Source: CAYPLH01 sp964411505 (lineage in GTDB: Bacteria > Bacillota > Clostridia > CAYPLH01 > DUMO01). From it: a DNA stretch of 56,902 bases. The position numbers and the translations under genes are program-made. A model generated the notes under the pieces. That model did no database searches, was not told the origin of the DNA, and saw nothing but the letters and a program-made list of their open reading frames with translations. The stretch is taken from NCBI GenBank assembly GCA_964411505.1, contig CAYPLH010000023.1, positions 1-56,902 on the forward strand, in the 5' to 3' direction. Shown piece after piece: positions 9,261-17,661 of the stretch (position 1 is the stretch's first letter; every line of letters starts with the position of its first letter).

Positions 9261-10787
9261 TTATCTCACTTTGCAGTCACTCTTTTTAGCATCCGTAATC
9301 TGCTTATACTTTAACCAGTCAAATCCTGATTCCTTCATTCTTTTTATGTAATTTGGCGAAGTAATGTAAGGTTTTCCCTTTTGGCATATCAGACTGTCCC
9401 CATCGGTAAGACCAGTATTCCGCGACTTGAGCTCATTTATCAATCTTTTACGCCATTTGATTACTTCGCTTTCATATTGGCTGACTGACAAAAGATCCTT
9501 AAGCTCACCGGGATCTTTTTCAAGATCAAAAAACTGCTCAACTCCTATTCTGGGGAGCCATACAAATTTGAATTTTCCATCGGTAACATACTGCATTTCC
9601 TGACTTTCAGAATAACATGTGGAGTGCTCACCATGAACATAGCTTCTCCAGTTCTGCGCTTCTCCTTTTATCAACCCAAGCATACTTTTTCCGTCCAGGT
9701 CATCAGGTATATCCACACCCACAGCTTCAAGCACCGTTGGCATAATGTCATATAATGTAACAGGCTCATTAACCTTTTTCTTAAAGTTGCCTTTCATATT
9801 CTTCGGCATTTTTATAATCAGTGGGATATGTGCTGAACCCTCATAGGCATAAGTCTTTCTCCAAAGATGATGATCCCCAAGCATATCACCATGATCAGAT
9901 GTAAAAATAATCATAGTATTATCAAACTGCCCCATTTTTTTAAGTTTCATAAAAAGACGTCCGAGTTGATGATCAATATGATTTATGCTGCCATAATAAC
10001 CTGCTCTTGCTCTTTTAATTTCTTCATCGGTACGTACGCTATGCCATGCCGCAGGAAAGTATGTATTTCCATCTTCCTGTGAATCGTATAGATTTGTCCA
10101 CTGACTAACATAAGGCATGGGAATATCCTTCTTTAAGTATAAATCAAAGTAATAAGCAGGAGCATCATATGGTGAATGCGGTCTTGCAAAAGAAGTCATA
10201 AGAAAAAACGGTTTACTAGGATCTCTTTCTTCTAAAAACTGAATGGATTCATTAACAGTCCAGTTGGTAGGGTGTAAGAACTCAGGAGCGTGATAAGGCC
10301 GAGCCATCCAGGAATTCCAGTCTATACCATGGTCGACAAAACCATAATCACCTGTTTTGTTGTAGTCAAACCATTTCCGGTAATCTGATGTAAAACCTGG
10401 ATCTTCTACTCTGCCGGATTCATCCAGTAAAGTGTTGTGAAAACCATTAAGCGATCGTTGTGGGAAAAAATGCATTTTTCCAATTCCCTGTGAATGATAT
10501 CCTGCTTTTGAAAGCTCGCCCGGAAGCGTGTATTTAAAGCCCGTACCCATTGATCCCTGACCTTGCCCCATACCCAGTATGCCGGTATTCCATTGATTCA
10601 TACCACTTATTAGACATGCTCGTGCCGGAATGCAGGATGGGGAAGGTGTGTATGCATTACTAAAAATTGTACCTTCAGATGCAATCCAGTCAAGGTTCGG
10701 AGTCTCAATTACCGGGTTACCACAACAACCTAAACAATCAAAGCGGTGCTGGTCGGTCATGATAAGCAATATATTAGTTTTTTCCAT
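9261..10787 (-). CDS. Sulfatase (S1 family, Cys-type, CIPAR motif)
   Basis: A 508-residue sulfatase paralogous to the next gene but clearly distinct. The motif SCIPARACLISG (about residue 52) is the CxPxR formylglycine site with alanine in place of the usual serine; DQHRFDCLG and FTSDHGDMLGDHHLWRK provide metal-binding residues. The CxAxR/CxPAR variant is a recognised anSME substrate. No signal peptide. Two different sulfatases next to a PL8 lyase suggest a substrate with at least two sulfation positions, such as chondroitin/dermatan-type glycosaminoglycan. It follows the lyase gene by about 185 bp. Confidence 0.9.
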   Translation of the reverse strand: MEKTNILLIMTDQHRFDCLGCCGNPVIETPNLDWIASEGTIFSNAYTPSPSCIPARACLISGMNQWNTGILGMGQGQGSMGTGFKYTLPGELSKAGYHSQGIGKMHFFPQRSLNGFHNTLLDESGRVEDPGFTSDYRKWFDYNKTGDYGFVDHGIDWNSWMARPYHAPEFLHPTNWTVNESIQFLEERDPSKPFFLMTSFARPHSPYDAPAYYFDLYLKKDIPMPYVSQWTNLYDSQEDGNTYFPAAWHSVRTDEEIKRARAGYYGSINHIDHQLGRLFMKLKKMGQFDNTMIIFTSDHGDMLGDHHLWRKTYAYEGSAHIPLIIKMPKNMKGNFKKKVNEPVTLYDIMPTVLEAVGVDIPDDLDGKSMLGLIKGEAQNWRSYVHGEHSTCYSESQEMQYVTDGKFKFVWLPRIGVEQFFDLEKDPGELKDLLSVSQYESEVIKWRKRLINELKSRNTGLTDGDSLICQKGKPYITSPNYIKRMKESGFDWLKYKQITDAKKSDCKVR

Positions 10788-10972
10788 TTTTTTATTCTTC
10801 CTTTCTAATTTCGTAGTAAAAATAATTTTGGATTTAATTCAATCATGTTTACCTGAGTTGTGTTTTCTGACCTCTCAGGTAAGCATTCATATCTCACCTA
10901 AGTTGATTGTTTTCAGTATATCTCAATGCGCTTTATAATTCAATTTACTTATTCAGACACAATAAACTTGAA

Positions 10973-13819
10973 TCATACCATACTAAACTTAACATTAAAC
11001 GTTTTACCAGGTGTCACACCTGGAAAAACCTCGAATATAATAGCAGGAGTAAGCTGCACAACCTTAATTTCCGGATCTTTACTAATTATTGAAAGTCCAC
11101 TCTTGTTGAGTTTAGTTGTGAGTTTGGTTAGTTTATGAGTAGGATCTGAGATTGCTATACTCACTTCTTTTCCAGTATCCTTACTAATTATTGAACAGGG
11201 ATTATAAGCCGAAATATACTCAACAGTACCCCCTTCCTTTTCCCAAAATGTAACACCAATCAAATCCAATGTGTTTTCTTTTACTGCCTGTATATGTGAA
11301 TTATTTTTAAGAATAGTTATATCAGGCTTATTTGCATAATTACTTACTTCACTGCTGGTACAACCAGGAAGGAGTACATAACTGTAAGTACTGTCAACAG
11401 GTTCCTTAGTATGATCAAACCATAAAGTAAGAAAATTATTGGTATGTACAATATCTATATTATCAAAAACTGCATCTGTTTCAGCAGCTTCTTTATCTCC
11501 GTTTTGTGCAAACAGTCCCAGTTTTAATGTCTTTTCTATAGGGACCTTAAACTGATGTGTATATGTTAACAATGGGGTGTTCCAGTTTATTCCATCATCG
11601 CTTACATAAAATGAATATTCGTCTCCTCTCTTATCGATCCTAAGATATATAGCTGAACCATAGAAATCGTTATACTTATTTGTAGTGTTGACGCCTCCTT
11701 CTCCATCCTCTATTACAATCTTATTACCTGAATCAGTATATCTTCTGGATATATATAAATAGTTTTCATCATTAAAATAGACTGTCAAACCTGCTTCTTG
11801 TCCAACTTCAAAGGGAGAAAATGATAGTTTTGTTGTAACTAGAAAATCACCTCTTGGTGCTTCTTTTAATAAAATATTTTTTGTTGAACTTAACGAACCT
11901 TTTGTGCCTTTTTGTGTCTTTATGATAAGCTCCGAACCTTTAATTTTCCAATGTGTATTATCTTCTCTTATTAATTTCCAGGACCAATTAAGAGCGCCAT
12001 CTTCAAATTCATCGCTGCCTTCATAATACTCAATTTTATTTATGTCAAAGCTTTTTCCCTGCCTTTTTTCTCGTAAGCCCTTAATTGTAGAGCCTTCAGG
12101 AAAAAAATAGCCTCCCATTCCTTCTAAATACGACCATTTTATGTTCAGCATCGTTTCGGACCATCCGTTATTATCAGGTTTCAAAAAACCATCTACAATA
12201 AATACATTATTTCCCTTACTGTTTAACGCACGGTTTTCAATTATAGTTTCGATACATCTACCCGAAGTACTATTAATACCTGCCCCTAATGCAACTACCT
12301 CATTATCAAACATAAACCATGATTTTCTTGCAGATATATCCATGCCAGAATAATCATGTTGCAAAAAATCCATACTTGATAAGCCATATACTTTTTCAAA
12401 AACAACTCCACCAACAAAATCTTTTGAACTTCTATAACAACTGGTTTCTCTTGTTGCGTCAGGTCTGTCTGTGTCTCTATCGACAGTTGTCCCTGGCATT
12501 CGGTGAGGGTCCACTGTGAAAAAATAGTTATTTAGATAATCAAGCGGGTTTTGATAAATATATGTCATTCCATCGCCTGTATACCAACCGTGTACATTTT
12601 CTCCACTTACATTTGTTTCAAAATTTGCGACTCTGCCAGAATGCATTCTTAGTGAAAATATCCAACCTGGCCTGCGATGAACAACAGTATCCTGATTATA
12701 AAACTGATAGTGTCCAATTAATTCGGATCGTGGAGTAATTTCCGGATCTGCCATTATTTCTTTTGCTTTTTGATACTCACTAATTATAGTACAATTTTCA
12801 TAGTAGTAGTTCTCATCACTATTTAGTAAATGGTATTTAATAATACTTTTTTCTAAATCAATATAAGGATTATCGGGCATTTCTATTTTTAACAATAAAC
12901 TATTAATAAAAGCATCACCATAGGATAAAATCCTGTCATTAAAATACCTAGAGATAGATCTTCCTCTGACTGAATGAAGCATCTGACCTTTATAAAGATT
13001 GGGTTCAAAAGTATCAAATATCCATTTGTGCATATTTTCTTTTTTGAGCGAAACATTATCCCATGAGGAGTCATTTAATAACCATAAAAGCTCAATAAGC
13101 TTTGACATCAGCACAATCCCATAAGAGCCTGCATAGGGGTGTCCACCGCTGCATGTGTGATCTATATAGGATCCGTCTTTATAAAATCCATCTTCTGATT
13201 TTACATAAGGAAATATTTCATTCAGTCCCTCAGATCCTTCCTTTATTGTTGCTGAATCTTTTATTATAATACCTCTTAAAGTAATAACTTTGCATATATC
13301 AGCTCTATTGGCAGCATGATGAGTTACTGCTGGAACAAAATGATATATTGCATTCATATAGCTCTTAATCTGCTCACTTGAAAGCTGTTTATATAAGATT
13401 ATAGTAGTGTCTATTAATTGACGGGGAACACCTATTTTCCATCCCCACCAATTATCATAAGCATCGATGCTTTCATTATATCTATTTTTATAAAGCCAAT
13501 CCAAACCTCTTTTTATATCATTAAGCAAGGATACATTTTTAAAGTAGCTTGAACCGTATGTCACCCAGCCTAAAGCCATTTGATTTAGTCTATTGATCAT
13601 ATTAACAATTGAAGACGATTTGGTTAAGCTACTGTTTTCAAGATCATCCCATGTTTTGTTTAAATTCATAGAGCTCCAATTTTTATAAGTAATCACATCG
13701 ATCTTATCAATTTTCTTGGCAATAACCTCCTCACAAATATTGTACGATGTTCCTCCTGTTAATAAATCAAGGTATTTCTGCCTCAAAAAATTAAACTCAT
13801 CTTCAAATATGCTTTGCAT
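10973..13819 (-). CDS. Polysaccharide lyase family 8 with inserted concanavalin-like domain
   Basis: A 948-residue PL8 lyase (hyaluronate, chondroitin or xanthan lyase family; cleaves uronic-acid glycans by beta-elimination). An alpha-toroid occupies about residues 1-360 with NWWGWKIGVPR, AANRADICK (catalytic Asn region near 171), DGSYIDHT then HPYAGSYG (catalytic His/Tyr near 228-234) and RGRSISRYF. The beta-sandwich follows (ARKSWFMFDNEVVALGAG, ENRAL). Residues of about 600-795 are an extra DUF1349-like/GH43_C2-like module (FEVGQEAGLTVYF, DGINWNTP, KLGLFAQNG) inserted in the sandwich before TLWFDHTKEP. There is no signal peptide, unusual for PL8. Start 13819 follows AAAGGAGAGG. Located between permeases and sulfatases in one operon. 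Confidence 0.88.
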   Translation of the reverse strand: MQSIFEDEFNFLRQKYLDLLTGGTSYNICEEVIAKKIDKIDVITYKNWSSMNLNKTWDDLENSSLTKSSSIVNMINRLNQMALGWVTYGSSYFKNVSLLNDIKRGLDWLYKNRYNESIDAYDNWWGWKIGVPRQLIDTTIILYKQLSSEQIKSYMNAIYHFVPAVTHHAANRADICKVITLRGIIIKDSATIKEGSEGLNEIFPYVKSEDGFYKDGSYIDHTCSGGHPYAGSYGIVLMSKLIELLWLLNDSSWDNVSLKKENMHKWIFDTFEPNLYKGQMLHSVRGRSISRYFNDRILSYGDAFINSLLLKIEMPDNPYIDLEKSIIKYHLLNSDENYYYENCTIISEYQKAKEIMADPEITPRSELIGHYQFYNQDTVVHRRPGWIFSLRMHSGRVANFETNVSGENVHGWYTGDGMTYIYQNPLDYLNNYFFTVDPHRMPGTTVDRDTDRPDATRETSCYRSSKDFVGGVVFEKVYGLSSMDFLQHDYSGMDISARKSWFMFDNEVVALGAGINSTSGRCIETIIENRALNSKGNNVFIVDGFLKPDNNGWSETMLNIKWSYLEGMGGYFFPEGSTIKGLREKRQGKSFDINKIEYYEGSDEFEDGALNWSWKLIREDNTHWKIKGSELIIKTQKGTKGSLSSTKNILLKEAPRGDFLVTTKLSFSPFEVGQEAGLTVYFNDENYLYISRRYTDSGNKIVIEDGEGGVNTTNKYNDFYGSAIYLRIDKRGDEYSFYVSDDGINWNTPLLTYTHQFKVPIEKTLKLGLFAQNGDKEAAETDAVFDNIDIVHTNNFLTLWFDHTKEPVDSTYSYVLLPGCTSSEVSNYANKPDITILKNNSHIQAVKENTLDLIGVTFWEKEGGTVEYISAYNPCSIISKDTGKEVSIAISDPTHKLTKLTTKLNKSGLSIISKDPEIKVVQLTPAIIFEVFPGVTPGKTFNVKFSMV

Positions 13820-13886
13820 AAAAACCTCTCCTTTGTTCATTGCAAAAAAACATTATTATCTCTAGGTGTATTTTTAGATCACGTAA

Positions 13887-14771
13887 CTATCCCTTTACAG
13901 CACCTATCATTACACCTTTAGCAAAATACTTCTGTATAAATGGATATACACATAATATAGGGATAGTAGCAATGACGATTGTTGCGTATTTAATACTTTC
14001 TCCAATAGCTTCTGTATCTCCACCTGCACCACTTTCTATCATGCTCTCCATTGAATTAACTATCAGTATCTCTCTTAGAACTAGTTGGAGTGGATACAAG
14101 TGCCTATCTCTTAAAAATATCATTGCGTCAAACCATGAATTCCAATGGTGAACACCATAATATAAAATCATAACTGCAACGATGGCTTTTGACACAGGCA
14201 GAATTATTCGAAACAGAATAATAAAATCATTTGCTCCATCAATCCGAGCTGATTCTTCAAGACTGCCAGGGATCTGATTAAAGTTCGTCCTCATAATAAT
14301 TAAATTCATTGTCATAATAGCATGGGGCAGAATTAATGAGAGCAGATTGTTTCCCAATCCCAAAAAGTTATTTATCACCAGATATCTTGGAATTAATCCG
14401 CCTTGAATATACATGGTTAAGATAATCATAATCATAAAGATATTTTTCAGCTTGAAAGTTTTTCTAGATAGCACATATGCTCCCATAGACGTCATTAATA
14501 GATTAACTGATACGCCTGCTACAAGAACAACAATAGTAACACCATAACCACTTAGTATGTTTGGGTTTACAAAAGCCATACGGTATGCATTAAAACTAAA
14601 ACCGATAGGAGATAATAACACTCCTCTATGAGCCATCAATAATTTTGAATCACTAAGTGAGGCAAAAATTACATATATAAATGGATACGTAGTAATAAAG
14701 GCAATGCCTGCAAGTAACATGTAATTAATTGCATCAAATAATACTTCTCCAATACTTCTTTTGCGAATCAT
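13887..14771 (-). CDS. ABC transporter permease, CUT1 family (LplC/YtcP-like)
   Basis: A 294-residue inner-membrane permease with six predicted helices. The EAA loop ESARIDGANDFIILFRIILP near residue 195 contacts the ATPase. N-terminal RSIGEVLFDAINYMLL is typical of LplC/YtcP members, which import complex oligosaccharides. It follows the partner permease by 16 bp with a good GGAGG. No ATPase is encoded nearby; CUT1 systems of this type commonly share an MsmK-like ATPase encoded elsewhere. Context with a lyase and sulfatases suggests transport of glycosaminoglycan-like oligosaccharides. Confidence 0.92.
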   Translation of the reverse strand: MIRKRSIGEVLFDAINYMLLAGIAFITTYPFIYVIFASLSDSKLLMAHRGVLLSPIGFSFNAYRMAFVNPNILSGYGVTIVVLVAGVSVNLLMTSMGAYVLSRKTFKLKNIFMIMIILTMYIQGGLIPRYLVINNFLGLGNNLLSLILPHAIMTMNLIIMRTNFNQIPGSLEESARIDGANDFIILFRIILPVSKAIVAVMILYYGVHHWNSWFDAMIFLRDRHLYPLQLVLREILIVNSMESMIESGAGGDTEAIGESIKYATIVIATIPILCVYPFIQKYFAKGVMIGAVKG

Positions 14772-14787
14772 TGTCTCTTTGCCTCCT

Positions 14788-15750
14788 TCACCATAAACTT
14801 GTTTCGCTTACTTTTCTGCTTAGTCTATTTGCACTTAATAAGAGGATCAAATTGAGAGTAGACTGAAACATTCCAATTGCGGTCGTATAACTATACTGAA
14901 AACTCCCACCTAATCCAGTTCTGTATACAAAGCTTGATATAATATCTGCTGTTTCATAAGTCAGAGGGTTATAAAGCAGAATAACTTTTTGAAAACCAAT
15001 ATTCAACATGTTCCCAATATTTAATATTAACAAAATAATTACAGTAGGTAACATCCCTGGTATTGTTATGTGTAATAGCTTTCTTAATCTACCTGCACCA
15101 TCAATTTCCGCAGCCTCATACTGCATGGAATCAATTCCACTTAATGCTGCCAGATAAATAATGCTTCCCCACCCTATTTGCTGCCAAATTCCTGTGGATA
15201 CATATATTGTACGAAAATAGCCGGCGACAGATAATAAATTTGTCCGTTTTCCACCCAGCAAAGTAAACAAATCTGTAATAAGACCATCCCTGCCCATAAA
15301 ATCATGTATCATACCGGCGATAACTACCAAGGAAATGAAATGTGGTAAATAAGAGAGCGTTTGTACCGTTCTTTTAAAATATTTATTTCGCACCTCATTT
15401 AATAGCAGTGCCAGCAGAACTGGAGCAGGAAACCCCCATATTAGTTGCTCTAAACTTATAAAAAAAGTATTTCTCATAAGCCTCCCGAAGTAACGGCTTT
15501 CAAAAAAAGTTTGAAAATGCTTAAAACCTACCCAAGGACTTTCCAAAACTCCTTTCGCAATGTTGTAATCTTTAAATGCTATTACCGCGCCATACATCGG
15601 ACCATAATGGAACAAAAGGTAATAGAGCGCGACCGGCAATGCCATAATATAAAGATATTTATTGGAGGTGACTTCTTTTAATATTATCTTAATCAAGCTG
15701 GTTCCGTCCCTGGAAGATACAGTACCTGATGTTATAAATTTTTTTGACAT
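14788..15750 (-). CDS. ABC transporter permease, CUT1 family (LplB-like)
   Basis: A 320-residue permease of the LplB/YtcG/UgpA group, partner of the following gene. About six helices; PMYGAVIAFKDYNIAKG near residue 60 and the EAA loop YEAAEIDGAGRLRKLLHITIP near 220 are diagnostic. The start at 15750 follows GGAGGAG; an upstream in-frame codon exists. It is downstream of the solute-binding lipoprotein gene and belongs to the same transcription unit. Confidence 0.92.
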   Translation of the reverse strand: MSKKFITSGTVSSRDGTSLIKIILKEVTSNKYLYIMALPVALYYLLFHYGPMYGAVIAFKDYNIAKGVLESPWVGFKHFQTFFESRYFGRLMRNTFFISLEQLIWGFPAPVLLALLLNEVRNKYFKRTVQTLSYLPHFISLVVIAGMIHDFMGRDGLITDLFTLLGGKRTNLLSVAGYFRTIYVSTGIWQQIGWGSIIYLAALSGIDSMQYEAAEIDGAGRLRKLLHITIPGMLPTVIILLILNIGNMLNIGFQKVILLYNPLTYETADIISSFVYRTGLGGSFQYSYTTAIGMFQSTLNLILLLSANRLSRKVSETSLW

Positions 15751-15846
15751 AACTCCTCCTACACTTTCCATATTACAGGACTACAGGATAAAAGCATGAT
15801 AATTTGCTTTTATCCTGTAAATTATAATGCTACATAAATCGCTTAT

Positions 15847-17460
15847 TTAACGGTTGTTGTACCGATCAACCGCAGCTTGTTTTAACTCTATTGTCCGTTC
15901 AACTTTCATTTTCTTCATCTGCTCAACATACTGGTCAAAATTATCCAGTGGCTCAGTACCCATAATGAACTTTAAAAACATTTCATCCCTGAAAGTCTTA
16001 ATCTCCGTTTCAAGTGCTGCTAATTCCTGTGACTCTTCAGGTGTAGCACTAACTGGGGGCATCATCATATGCTTACCCCATTCATCTCCATATTTTGAAA
16101 TAACCTCAAGTGCATGCTGTTGTTGGGGATATTCTTGATAATACTGTTTTAGATATAGCTCTTCATTATTAAATCCTATAGATGGATAATTTGATTGTGT
16201 ATACTTTGACAAAGCCTGTGCAACAGTTAGTCCATCAGGATTATTCATGATTAAATCCATATATTTTGGCTGTCCATCTGCTATTTCATAAGTCACACCT
16301 TCAACTCCAAAATTCTGTAATTTACGCCCTTCATCGGTATAAAAATAATCCAGATAACGTGCAACGCTTTCTATTTCTTTGCATGCTGTAGTTATAGCAG
16401 CTTGTGCTATTTGTAATTCATTACTGCTTAAAGTAAATCTGGGGGTATCTCCTTTGTTCAAGACTGGATATTGTGCCATAACCAAATCATACCCTTCAGT
16501 TGTAGCCTGATCCAAAAATGCACCCATATTTCCGCCTATAGCCCCGTAGGTGGCACCTGATTTTCCATTCAGCATATTAGATTTTCTTGTCTTGTCGTCA
16601 ATAGATGCAAAATCAGGGTCAAGTAATTCTTCAGAATACCATTCATTTAGTAGTGATAAATAATCTTTGTATCCCGGTTCAATAGGGGCATACATTACCT
16701 GTCCGTCCACTAAATAATAATCATAGCCAGTGTTGAAGGCACCATTAAACATATTTCTTGTATTACCTATATGAGCCATAATGGTAGTAAATGGAGCTGT
16801 TGACTCTTTTTTCTCTTTAAACTGCCTCAAAACATTTGTCCATTCATCAATCGTATCAGGCACATCCAAGCCTAAATCATCCAGCCAGTCCTTTCTAAGC
16901 ATTAAGCCACTAGAACCTTTGTACCGGCCTAAGTTTAATCCTCCAAAAAATGCTAAGCTTCCTTGGTCAGTCAATACTTGTTTACTTACATGAGGATTGT
17001 CATCCAATATCTTCTTATAAGCAGGAGCATTATCGTTGATTATATCGTTTAATTTGATTATAATATTGTCTCCAATTGCTTTTTCAGGACCACCTGGATA
17101 AACCAACCAATTATAATTAATAATATCCGGCAAATCTCTTCCGGCAATCATTAGGTTAAACTGCTCCTCAGCTGCAGTTCCACCTGCTGGTGGATGCTTA
17201 AATTCCACTTTCACATTAGTTCTTTTCTCAATCTCCTGAAAACATAGCACTTCGCTATAGCTGGAAACAACAGCACTTGAACTGCCACCCATTGCAATCC
17301 AGTAAGTAACATTTATAGGCGTTTTTACTTCTTCATTTGTATCCTCTGTACCTTTTGAAGTTTCGATTGTAGTTTGTACACCTTGCGAACAACCAATTAA
17401 TACTGTAGATAACAGAGATAATACTAATATTAAAGAAATGTAATTTAAAATTTTCTTCAT
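15847..17460 (-). CDS. Extracellular sugar-binding lipoprotein (LplA-like)
   Basis: A 537-residue family 1 solute-binding protein. A lipoprotein signal peptide ends in LIGCSQG, so the mature protein is anchored on the outer membrane face by the cysteine. The body has the large LplA/YtcQ-type fold (APFTTIMAHIGNTRN, YYLVDGQVMYAPIEPGYKDYL) used with ATPase-less CUT1 permeases. It binds the oligosaccharide and hands it to the two downstream permeases. The 200 bp before it, after the regulator gene, probably contain the operon promoter. Ligand identity is inferred from neighbours only. Confidence 0.9.
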   Translation of the reverse strand: MKKILNYISLILVLSLLSTVLIGCSQGVQTTIETSKGTEDTNEEVKTPINVTYWIAMGGSSSAVVSSYSEVLCFQEIEKRTNVKVEFKHPPAGGTAAEEQFNLMIAGRDLPDIINYNWLVYPGGPEKAIGDNIIIKLNDIINDNAPAYKKILDDNPHVSKQVLTDQGSLAFFGGLNLGRYKGSSGLMLRKDWLDDLGLDVPDTIDEWTNVLRQFKEKKESTAPFTTIMAHIGNTRNMFNGAFNTGYDYYLVDGQVMYAPIEPGYKDYLSLLNEWYSEELLDPDFASIDDKTRKSNMLNGKSGATYGAIGGNMGAFLDQATTEGYDLVMAQYPVLNKGDTPRFTLSSNELQIAQAAITTACKEIESVARYLDYFYTDEGRKLQNFGVEGVTYEIADGQPKYMDLIMNNPDGLTVAQALSKYTQSNYPSIGFNNEELYLKQYYQEYPQQQHALEVISKYGDEWGKHMMMPPVSATPEESQELAALETEIKTFRDEMFLKFIMGTEPLDNFDQYVEQMKKMKVERTIELKQAAVDRYNNR

Positions 17461-17661
17461 TTAATTACCCTCCTAATCTTTAGATTTACTCGGTAGTGAT
17501 TCATGGCCATGAAATTCACTTTTCATGCTAATCATAAAACAATATGGATGGTAAAGTAAATTCCCACTATTGTATGTGTGTTATCAAAACATTGAATTAT
17601 CAGTTATCAATTTTGTACATCAATTAACGAAAAATGAATAGAAACAATTGTAAATATGCCA

